From positions 1-5,152 of the forward strand of contig CAMAYA010000098.1 in NCBI GenBank assembly GCA_945862275.1: a stretch of DNA of 5,152 bases, given 5' to 3'. A program made the translations under genes and the position numbers. The notes beneath the pieces were generated by a model. The model was given only the letters and a program-made list of their open reading frames with translations. It was not told the DNA's origin and ran no database searches. Position 1 is the stretch's first letter. The number at the start of each line of letters is the position of its first letter. The DNA is from Legionella genomosp. 1. Lineage in GTDB: Bacteria > Pseudomonadota > Gammaproteobacteria > Legionellales > Legionellaceae. This document shows positions 1-5,152 of the stretch, piece by piece.

Positions 1-356
1 TATTGATATTTATCCGAATCTACTGCCGCACCATTTGGCACGTACAAATTAATCAGTCGAATGCCTGCTATTGTAGCCGCCAGAATACGGCGCTGCGGAT
101 CGATTAAATCAGGCACATCCGTGACCACATCTTCAATGGGATATCGACTGATCAGGGCAACGCCGTTATATGTTTTTTGTCCAGCGTAAACCACGTGATA
201 ACCTTGCTGACGAAAGGCGTCTATCGGAAATTTGTCATCCGTCATCTTGGTTTCTTGCAGCGCTAAAATATCCACTTGAGACGCATCAAGCCATGCCAGC
301 ACTTGGTCCAGGCGTACATTGAGCGAATTGACATTCCAGCTGGCTAATTTAATCAC
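1..356 (-). CDS. xthA: Exodeoxyribonuclease III (XthA-type), N-terminal part, second of two; C-terminus outside window
   Basis: The reading frame from GTG (356-354) is open to the left edge and gives 118 residues beginning IKLASWNVNSLNVRL after the initiator. Catalytic Asn8 (SWNVNS), Glu35 (LALQETK) and Tyr105 (LYVPNG) are present. The blocks GQKTYNGVALISR (59-71) and DPQRRILAAT (86-95) are typical of the common proteobacterial exodeoxyribonuclease III of about 255-270 residues, so about 140 residues lie beyond the window. The later Asp/Asn, Asp and Asp-His catalytic residues cannot be checked here. Residue comparison shows clear divergence from the upstream family member (for example QQGYHVVYAGQKTYNGVALIS against CEYYDAVKKGYSGVAIYAR), so this is not a recent duplication. 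The gene overlaps the preceding one by 8 nt (349-356), and the GTG start is backed by AAGGAG. The role is most likely DNA 3'-end processing and AP-site repair alongside its neighbour. Confidence 0.93.
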   Translation of the reverse strand, partial: MIKLASWNVNSLNVRLDQVLAWLDASQVDILALQETKMTDDKFPIDAFRQQGYHVVYAGQKTYNGVALISRYPIEDVVTDVPDLIDPQRRILAATIAGIRLINLYVPNGAAVDSDKYQ

Positions 357-1128
357 ACCAGTCTCCTTGATAATCGATAAGCAGAGGCGAATGATCTGAA
401 AATCGTGTGTCTCGATAAATAGAGACATCTGACACATGATCCGCCAACCCAGGCGTTATTACTTGGTAATCAATCCGCCAGCCGACGTTGTTAGCCCACG
501 CCTGGCCGCGATTAGACCACCAAGTGTACTCGTCTTCGGCCTGATTTTTCACACGAAACGCATCCACGTAGCCCATAGGGCCATAAACATCATCCAACCA
601 AGCACGTTCTTCGGGTAAAAATCCGGAGTTCTTTTGATTGCCACGCCAATTTTTAATGTCTATTTTTTTATGCGCAATATTAAAATCACCACAAATAATG
701 ATTTCGCGTCCTGCGGCACGGAGTGTTCGCAAGTGCAGGCCAAATCGTTCAAGAAAGTCAAATTTCACCACCTGTCGTGCATCCCCACTCGTACCGGAAG
801 GCAAATACAGTGAGACGACGCTTAAATGGGGGTAATCAAATTGAATATAGCGCCCTTCTGTGTCACACGCATCAAAACCCAAGCCTTTTATTACTTGAAG
901 GGGTTTTTTACGTGCATAGATGGCCACACCGCTGTACCCCTTTTTTACCGCATCATAATATTCACAATAAAAATTATCTGGACAATAAAGCGTATCAGTC
1001 AGTTGGTGCTCCTGAGCTTTGGTTTCTTGAATGCATACAAAATCAGCCTGTTGCAGATGCAGCCAGTCATAAAACCCTTTTCGAGCTGCCGATCGAATCC
1101 CATTGGCGTTAAAACTGATGACCTTCAT
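349..1128 (-). CDS. xthA: Exodeoxyribonuclease III / AP endonuclease (ExoIII family), first of two
   Basis: Family members cut DNA 5' to abasic sites and remove blocked 3' ends in base-excision repair, many also acting as 3'-5' exonucleases, with a divalent metal. The 259-residue product is full length. The catalytic set of the endonuclease/exonuclease/phosphatase fold is complete: Asn7 (SFNANGIR), Glu35 (CIQETK), Tyr108 (LYLPSG), Asp148 and Asn150 (GDFNIAH), Asp220 (GWRIDYQ), Asp245 and His246 (FSDHSP). The features KIDIKN, SGFLPEER and NNVGWRIDYQ place it near the B. subtilis ExoA/Neisseria NApe-like branch rather than classical E. coli XthA; this subgrouping is from memory and needs a tree. 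The ATG at 1128-1126 overlaps the wrbA TGA as ATGA. No Shine-Dalgarno is evident, so translational coupling to wrbA is likely. Its last 8 nt overlap the second family member. Confidence 0.95.
   Translation of the reverse strand: MKVISFNANGIRSAARKGFYDWLHLQQADFVCIQETKAQEHQLTDTLYCPDNFYCEYYDAVKKGYSGVAIYARKKPLQVIKGLGFDACDTEGRYIQFDYPHLSVVSLYLPSGTSGDARQVVKFDFLERFGLHLRTLRAAGREIIICGDFNIAHKKIDIKNWRGNQKNSGFLPEERAWLDDVYGPMGYVDAFRVKNQAEDEYTWWSNRGQAWANNVGWRIDYQVITPGLADHVSDVSIYRDTRFSDHSPLLIDYQGDWCD
363..368 (-). promoter_or_regulatory. Ribosome binding site of the second exonuclease III gene
   Basis: AAGGAG on the minus strand, inside the last codons of the preceding gene, lies 6 nt before the GTG at 356-354. 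This strong Shine-Dalgarno at ideal spacing settles the non-ATG start. No other in-frame start codon was seen in the roughly ten codons upstream. Confidence 0.8.
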
Positions 1129-1721
1129 AGCAAGCGCTGCGCGAGCAAGGCCGTGCGCTCGCCTAATCGCTTGGCCAGGGTTATTTCATCGGCACTTAAC
1201 GGTAGATCATTGCCAGGCCCTGCTACGTGCGTGGCCCCATATGGCGTGCCGCCACTTTGTGTCGTGCTTAAGACAGGCTCGGTATATGGCAAGCCGAGTA
1301 ACACCATACCATGGTGCATTAACGGCAGCATCATGCTCATTAAAGTAGTTTCCTGGCCTCCATGCATGGAGCCCGAAGATGAAAACACGCACGCGGGTTT
1401 GTTTACTAAATTTCCCGCCAACCATAAAGCAGACGTAGTGTCCCAAAAATATTTCATGGGGGCAGCCATATTGCCAAACCGTGTGGGGCTTCCAAGCGCA
1501 AGACCGGCACAATCGCGCAAATCATCGAGAGACACAAACGGCGCGCCGTCATCCGGAATGGGATTGTCTACGGCCTCACAAGTCGTGGATACGGGCGGCA
1601 CGGTGCGCATACGCGCTTCCATTCCGTCCACACTGGCCACGCCACGTGCTATGTATTGCGCCAATTCGGCTACGGCGCCCGTTCGCGAGTAATACAAAAC
1701 TAAAATATAAGGTTGAGTCAT
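1125..1721 (-). CDS. wrbA: NAD(P)H:quinone oxidoreductase, WrbA type (type IV)
   Basis: WrbA is a cytosolic flavodoxin-like FMN protein, usually tetrameric, that reduces quinones by two electrons and so avoids semiquinone and superoxide formation; it is linked to oxidative and stationary-phase stress. The 198-residue product matches the usual length of about 200. The N-terminal strand and FMN-phosphate loop are seen in LVLYYSRTGAVAELA (7-21, loop 12-17). The second FMN region is SPTRFGNMAAPMKYFWD (78-94), followed by SSSGSMHGGQETT (114-126) and the highly characteristic HHGMV (136-140) and GGTPYGATHVAG near the C-terminus. The segment between the first and second FMN regions (about 43-71, with PPVST and the DDGAP/LDDLRDC region) resembles the longer proteobacterial WrbA form. 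The start is set by TAAGGA 6 nt upstream. It follows hslU by 9 nt and overlaps the next gene by ATGA. Motifs and length together make an ordinary flavodoxin unlikely. Confidence 0.95.
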   Translation of the reverse strand: MTQPYILVLYYSRTGAVAELAQYIARGVASVDGMEARMRTVPPVSTTCEAVDNPIPDDGAPFVSLDDLRDCAGLALGSPTRFGNMAAPMKYFWDTTSALWLAGNLVNKPACVFSSSGSMHGGQETTLMSMMLPLMHHGMVLLGLPYTEPVLSTTQSGGTPYGATHVAGPGNDLPLSADEITLAKRLGERTALLAQRLL

Positions 1722-1727
1722 GACGTT

Positions 1728-1733
1728 TCCTTA
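1728..1733 (-). promoter_or_regulatory. Ribosome binding site of wrbA overlapping the hslU stop
   Basis: TAAGGA on the minus strand combines the hslU stop codon (TAA, 1733-1731) with a Shine-Dalgarno core, 6 nt before the wrbA ATG at 1721-1719. This fixes the wrbA start and suggests that ribosomes ending hslU can reinitiate on wrbA. Confidence 0.65.
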
Positions 1734-3050
1734 CAAAATATACCGAGTCAAATCCTCGTTGGCGAGCAGTTGCCCTAAATGCGCTTGAACATACTCGGTA
1801 TCTACATGAACCGATTGTCCTGATTTGTCCGTGGCTTCGAAGGAAATCACTTCCAACAGACGCTCCATAACAGTATACAATCGCCGTGCGCCAATGTTTT
1901 CAGTGCTTTCATTCACTTGCCAAGCCACTTCCGCAATCCGGCGAATACCTGTTTCGTCGAAGCGAAGTTCCACGCCTTCTGTACTCATCAACGCGATGTA
2001 TTGTTCGGTGAGTGAGGCATTGGGCTCGGTTAAAATTCGGACGAAATCTTCAGCGGTCAATGCCGATAGTTCAACTCGAATGGGTAGACGCCCCTGCAGT
2101 TCCGCAATCAAATCAGACGGCTTGGCCACATGAAACGCCCCGGATGCAATAAATAAAATGTGATCCGATTTAATCATGCCATATTTAGTTGAAACCGTGG
2201 TGCCTTCGACCAGCGGCAGTAAATCACGCTGCACCCCTTCACGCGACACGTCTCCGCCCTGCTCTGCGCGTTTAGCCACTTTATCAATTTCATCAATGAA
2301 TACGATGCCGTTTTGTTCAACACTTTCAATAGCACGCAGTTTAATGTCTTCTTCGTTGATTAATTTGGACGCTTCTTCTTCGCTTAAGATTTTCATGGCT
2401 TTTCGAATCGATAGCTTGCGTGTCTTCGTGCGGCCAGTGCCTACCTGTTGGAACATGGTTTGCAATTGATTGGTCATTTCTTCCATGCCAGGGGGCGCCA
2501 TGATTTCTACCCCAATCGGTGATGCCGTCACCTCTATTTCAATTTCATTGTCATTCAGCAAGCCTTCTCGTAATTGTTTACGGAAGGTTTGTCGCGTGGA
2601 AGAATCTTTTTCATCGGCCGATGCTCCCCGTGCTGGCGGCAACAAAATATCCAATACGCGTTCTTCTGCGGCGTCTTCAGCCTGGGTTTGAACTTTTTTT
2701 ACTGCCAATTCGCGCTCTTGCTTGATCGCAATATCGGCCAAATCACGGATGATTGAATCCACATCGCGACCGACATACCCAATCTCTGTAAACTTAGTGG
2801 CTTCCACCTTGATAAAAGGCGCGCCGGCTAATTTTGCCAACCGCCGGGCAATCTCTGTTTTCCCAACACCCGTAGGCCCTATCATCAAGATATTTTTAGG
2901 CATGATTTCTTCACGCAGCACAGGGTCGTGAATCTGCATACGACGCCAGCGGTTTCGAAGCGCAATCGCCACAGCCCGTTTAGCGGCATCTTGACCAATA
3001 ATATAATTATCCAATTCTTGTACAATTTCACGCGGCGTCATGACCGTCAT
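1731..3050 (-). CDS. hslU: HslU (ClpY), AAA+ ATPase subunit of the HslVU protease
   Basis: HslU is the hexameric unfoldase that caps HslV and threads substrates into it using ATP. The 439-residue product is close to the E. coli length of 443. Visible in order: the N-terminal MTPREIVQELDNYIIGQ segment, Walker A GPTGVGKT (58-65), the pore loop GYVG (91-94), the charged, coiled intermediate (I) domain (about 110-240), Walker B IVFIDE (249-254), sensor-1 region FIASGAFH (300-307), the arginine finger in LPIRVEL (Arg325), sensor 2 GARR (Arg389) and the C-terminal EDLTRYIL tail that docks into HslV. The ATG at 3050 is chosen because it is 10 nt after the hslV stop and fits the family N-terminus. 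ATG 3041 (436 residues) is also possible, and TTG 3089 would add 13 unrelated residues and overlap hslV. No clear Shine-Dalgarno sequence precedes any of them. Residue 316 is Ala in SDLIAELQGR, where I recall Pro in most relatives. Confidence 0.97.
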   Translation of the reverse strand: MTVMTPREIVQELDNYIIGQDAAKRAVAIALRNRWRRMQIHDPVLREEIMPKNILMIGPTGVGKTEIARRLAKLAGAPFIKVEATKFTEIGYVGRDVDSIIRDLADIAIKQERELAVKKVQTQAEDAAEERVLDILLPPARGASADEKDSSTRQTFRKQLREGLLNDNEIEIEVTASPIGVEIMAPPGMEEMTNQLQTMFQQVGTGRTKTRKLSIRKAMKILSEEEASKLINEEDIKLRAIESVEQNGIVFIDEIDKVAKRAEQGGDVSREGVQRDLLPLVEGTTVSTKYGMIKSDHILFIASGAFHVAKPSDLIAELQGRLPIRVELSALTAEDFVRILTEPNASLTEQYIALMSTEGVELRFDETGIRRIAEVAWQVNESTENIGARRLYTVMERLLEVISFEATDKSGQSVHVDTEYVQAHLGQLLANEDLTRYIL

Positions 3051-3060
3051 CGTTTTTGTT

Positions 3061-3609
3061 TTATTCACAATGGCTATCCAATTCTTCAAGGGTTAAGTTA
3101 TGGTTGGTATAAATACAAATATCACCCGCAATGTTTAAACTTTTTTTCACGATTTCCATCGCAGATAGTTTCGTATTGCCCAACAATGCGCGTGCGGCAG
3201 CCTGTGCATATGGACCACCAGAACCAATCGCCATGATCCCTTCTTCAGGCTCAATCACATCACCGTTGCCTGTAATAATGAGCGACGAGTGACCATCAGC
3301 CACGGCCAGCAACGCTTCCAGGCGACGTAAGAATTTATCCGTGCGCCAATCTTTCGCTAACTCCACAGCCGCGCGCACCAAATGCCCTTGGTGCATTTCC
3401 AGCTTGCTTTCAAAGCGCTCAAACAAGGTAAACGCGTCTGCCGTGCCGCCTGCAAAGCCCGCAATGACTTTATCTTTATATAGCCGTCTGACTTTCCGCA
3501 CGTTGCTTTTCATCACCGTATTGCCGTGCGTTGCCTGTCCGTCCCCGCCAATCACGACTTTATTGCCCCGCCTAACGGATAAAATGGTTGTACCGCGAAA
3601 TTGTTCCAT
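3061..3609 (-). CDS. hslV: HslV (ClpQ), proteolytic subunit of the HslVU ATP-dependent protease
   Basis: HslV forms a double hexamer of N-terminal-threonine peptidases, related to proteasome beta subunits, that degrades unfolded and regulatory proteins fed to it by the HslU ATPase in the cytosol. The product is 182 residues, the normal size. It starts MEQFRGTTILSVRR, so the nucleophile is Thr7 after removal of a six-residue propeptide. Asp23 (GGDGQ) and Lys39 (SNVRKV) fall at mature positions 17 and 33, as expected for the active site, and the GSGGPYAQAAARALL block (about 129-143) is intact. Two tandem ATGs (3612, 3609) and a TTG (3615) are possible starts. The 3609 ATG has the best spacing to GAGGA, and all choices give the same mature enzyme. 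The 3612 ATG would share one base with the deoB stop. hslU follows 10 nt after its TAA. No heat-shock promoter was recognised before it. Confidence 0.97.
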   Translation of the reverse strand: MEQFRGTTILSVRRGNKVVIGGDGQATHGNTVMKSNVRKVRRLYKDKVIAGFAGGTADAFTLFERFESKLEMHQGHLVRAAVELAKDWRTDKFLRRLEALLAVADGHSSLIITGNGDVIEPEEGIMAIGSGGPYAQAAARALLGNTKLSAMEIVKKSLNIAGDICIYTNHNLTLEELDSHCE

Positions 3610-3611
3610 CA

Positions 3612-4841
3612 TCAATCCTCAAAAAAAGAAACCCCATGCAACAATGGCTCCATCGACAGCGCTTCAGCCAAGCTTTGCCCCACATCTGCAAACGTATCGC
3701 GACGGCCAATAAAGCGCCCTTCCACAAGGGGACCAAAAACCAACACTGGAATGTGCTCGCGAGTATGATCCGAGCCTGGGAATGTGGGGTCGCACCCATG
3801 ATCCGCCACAATCACGACCAGATCATCCGGCTTTAGCATACGCTCTAATTCAGGGAGACGCGCGTCAAATTGTTCCAATGCGTTTGCGTAACCAGGAATG
3901 TTTCGCCGATGCCCGAAGGACGAATCAAAATCCACAAAATTAGAAAAAATCAAGCTGCCTGCGGGTGCAGTTTCCATCGCGAGCAATGTCGCATCAAATA
4001 GCGCCATATTGCCGTCGGCATGAATGGTTTCTGTCATGCCTTGATGAGCAAAAATATCGGCTGTTTTTCCAATGGCGATTACTTCGCGGCCTGCTTGCTG
4101 AAGACAATCCAACAACGTTTTCGCAGGCGGCAGCGTTGAATAATCCCGCCGATTTCCCGTGCGAGAAAACGCGCCAACTGTCCCCATAAACGGACGCGCA
4201 ATGACGCGACCGACATGGTACTTGTCCACCAATTTTCGTGCAATCTCACACACATCATACAATCGTTGTAATCCAAAGTGTTCTTCATGCGCTGCAATTT
4301 GCAAAACACTGTCCGCTGACGTGTAGACGATGGGCTTTAATGTGAGCAAATGTTCTTCACCCAAGGCATCAATAATATCCGTACCAGACGCATGCTTTTG
4401 ACCCAATACGCCGGGCAGTCCTGCCAATTGAATCAGCTCATTGATTAATTCAGGCGGGAAACAAGGCTGCGTTTCTTCAAAATAACCCCAAGGATTCATC
4501 ACCGGCACGCCCATTAATTCCCAATGGCCGCTGGGCGTGTCTTTGCCTAAACTTTGTTCGACGGCATAACCGTAAAGTCCTGCAGGGGGTGCCAGAGTAG
4601 ATAAATCAATCATCTTGAGGCCAGAGCTGGCCACCGCGGCGTGGTATAACCCCAATCGTGCCAAATGAGGGATTTGCAACGGCCCATGCCGTAGATTAAC
4701 CTGGTCGGCCAACCCATCTCGACATGCTTCAACAATATGCCCAAACGTATTCGCCCCAGCATCACCATACGCAGGCGCGTCAAGGCTGGCGCCAACGCCT
4801 AAAGAATCCATCAACAATACAATCACGCGTGCAACACTCAT
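3612..4841 (-). CDS. deoB: Phosphopentomutase DeoB
   Basis: DeoB interconverts (deoxy)ribose-1-phosphate and (deoxy)ribose-5-phosphate in the cytosol, linking nucleoside phosphorolysis to central carbon metabolism. The 409-residue product has the usual length (E. coli about 407) and belongs to the alkaline-phosphatase-like, Mn-dependent mutase family. Visible landmarks are DSLGVGA with metal ligand Asp12, the phospho-acceptor Thr102 in KDTPSGHWE (102-108 region), the second metal cluster in VDFDSSFGH (Asp306, His311), ADHG (Asp347, His348) and DHTREH (His359). All expected catalytic and metal residues are present. The cap domain lies roughly at residues 100-220. The start ATG at 4841 is chosen because MSVARVIVLLMDSLGVG matches the family N-terminus and an AAGGA precedes it. 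The gene starts 5 nt after the transporter stop, and its TGA (3614-3612) touches the hslV start. No companion deoC, deoA or deoD is in the window. Confidence 0.97.
   Translation of the reverse strand: MSVARVIVLLMDSLGVGASLDAPAYGDAGANTFGHIVEACRDGLADQVNLRHGPLQIPHLARLGLYHAAVASSGLKMIDLSTLAPPAGLYGYAVEQSLGKDTPSGHWELMGVPVMNPWGYFEETQPCFPPELINELIQLAGLPGVLGQKHASGTDIIDALGEEHLLTLKPIVYTSADSVLQIAAHEEHFGLQRLYDVCEIARKLVDKYHVGRVIARPFMGTVGAFSRTGNRRDYSTLPPAKTLLDCLQQAGREVIAIGKTADIFAHQGMTETIHADGNMALFDATLLAMETAPAGSLIFSNFVDFDSSFGHRRNIPGYANALEQFDARLPELERMLKPDDLVVIVADHGCDPTFPGSDHTREHIPVLVFGPLVEGRFIGRRDTFADVGQSLAEALSMEPLLHGVSFFED
3616..3620 (-). promoter_or_regulatory. Ribosome binding site of hslV within the end of deoB
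   Basis: GAGGA on the minus strand spans the penultimate and last codons of deoB. It lies 6 nt before the ATG at 3609-3607 but only 3 nt before the ATG at 3612-3610, so it favours the 3609 start. It also implies coupling of hslV translation to deoB termination. Confidence 0.55.
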
Positions 4842-4846
4842 GCCTC

Positions 4847-5152
4847 TTATCCTTGTATGTTCCGGCAATGGGTTTCTTTTAAACCCAACAATACAAACCA
4901 CGCCAGACTTAACCCAAGCGGCAGAATAATGGCTGCCAACTGGTAGTCAGGCAACGAATAAACCGGCACGCCATCGACCACTTTCGCATGCCCATGCCAT
5001 AACAGCAACGTACTGAATAGATTTTGGTACACGATGTACCCGCCCTGCGTCAAAATAGACACCATGCTCACGGCGGTCGCGGTCATCGCAGGCAAGCTGC
5101 TTTCTGCAACAAAGGCATAACCAATCACTTGGGATGCTGTGAAAAAGCCTAA
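4847..5152 (-). CDS. MFS-type transporter, C-terminal part (5' end outside window)
   Basis: The frame is open to the right edge and stops at TAA (4849-4847), giving 101 visible C-terminal residues. It starts mid-protein with LGFFTASQVIGYAFVAES; the GTG at 5128-5126 is an internal valine codon, not a convincing start. Three hydrophobic stretches are visible: about residues 1-18, about 26-50 (starting ATAVSMVSILTQGGYIVYQN) and about 70-93 (YQLAAIILPLGLSLAWFVLL). They are joined by a short polar loop (HGHAKVVDG) and followed by a short polar tail ending in CRNIQG. The pattern 'GxxxxxQVIGYxxxAES ... TATxxSxxSIL..GG' resembles the last three helices of major facilitator superfamily permeases of proteobacteria. 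The substrate cannot be told from this fragment. The stop codon lies 5 nt before deoB, so co-transcription is likely. A different 12-helix permease family remains possible. Confidence 0.7.
   Translation of the reverse strand, partial: LGFFTASQVIGYAFVAESSLPAMTATAVSMVSILTQGGYIVYQNLFSTLLLWHGHAKVVDGVPVYSLPDYQLAAIILPLGLSLAWFVLLGLKETHCRNIQG
4850..4854 (-). promoter_or_regulatory. Ribosome binding site of deoB
   Basis: AAGGA on the minus strand lies 8 nt before the ATG at 4841-4839, inside the last codons of the transporter gene. It supports the 409-residue start of DeoB over an upstream in-frame start at 4901, which would add 20 residues lacking any family resemblance and overlap the transporter gene. 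Confidence 0.55.

Noticed and set aside
1141..1162. Inverted repeat GCGAGC / GCTCGC with a 10-nt loop near the end of wrbA
   Set aside because: The stem is only 6 bp, the loop is long, there is no T-run, and it lies within coding sequence just before the coupled next gene. A terminator is unlikely.
826..1692. A 288-codon plus-strand open frame opposite the first exonuclease gene and wrbA
   Set aside because: It is antisense to two genes with full catalytic motifs, its translation has no recognisable domain, and it spans their junction. It is a shadow frame.
3067..3090. CTTGAA followed by GCCATTGT on the minus strand at the end of hslV, suggestive of a heat-shock (sigma-32) promoter for hslU
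   Set aside because: The two elements are only 10 nt apart, short of the usual spacing, the -10 match is poor, and the bases are explained by conserved hslV codons.
3612..4901. A longer DeoB starting at 4901
   Set aside because: The extra 20 residues do not resemble the DeoB N-terminus and would overlap the transporter gene by 55 nt. The 4841 ATG fits the family and has an AAGGA.
4847..5128. A separate 93-residue small membrane protein starting at GTG 5128
   Set aside because: The frame stays open upstream to the window edge, and the extra residues continue a typical transporter helix, so it is the tail of a larger protein.

Overview
The window reads as one gapless block of seven protein-coding genes, all on the minus strand, so transcription runs from high to low coordinates. 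In transcription order they are: the 3' end of an MFS-type membrane transporter (cut by the right edge), deoB (phosphopentomutase), hslV and hslU (the ATP-dependent HslVU/ClpQY protease), wrbA (flavodoxin-like NAD(P)H:quinone oxidoreductase), a complete exonuclease III/AP-endonuclease family gene, and the 5' part of a second, different exonuclease III family gene (cut by the left edge). The last gene begins with GTG and is identified here from its translation.

The spacings are very tight: 5 nt between the transporter and deoB, a 1-7 nt deoB/hslV junction around TGATGATG, 10 nt between hslV and hslU, 9 nt between hslU and wrbA, a 4-nt ATGA overlap between wrbA and the first exonuclease gene, and an 8-nt overlap between the two exonuclease genes. 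No intergenic space over 10 nt exists, and no promoter, terminator, tRNA, rRNA, mobile element or CRISPR array was seen. The simplest reading is one polycistronic operon whose main promoter lies beyond the right edge. Promoters inside coding sequence cannot be excluded.

The proteins look bacterial and proteobacterial. HslV carries a short propeptide before its catalytic Thr, HslU ends in the classical RYIL tail, WrbA is of the roughly 200-residue proteobacterial form, and DeoB has the same length and metal-ligand numbering as I recall for the E. coli enzyme. Base composition looks balanced by eye (not computed). A gammaproteobacterium, possibly a Legionella/Coxiella-like lineage, is a plausible but low-confidence guess.

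Functionally the block joins pentose-phosphate/nucleoside salvage (deoB, perhaps the transporter), protein quality control (hslVU), two-electron quinone reduction (wrbA) and repair of abasic or oxidised DNA (two Xth proteins). All complete genes keep their catalytic residues and none looks broken. I found no undescribed system. The points most worth a second look are the overlapping tandem pair of divergent exonuclease III paralogues and the insertion of hslVU between deoB and DNA-repair genes.
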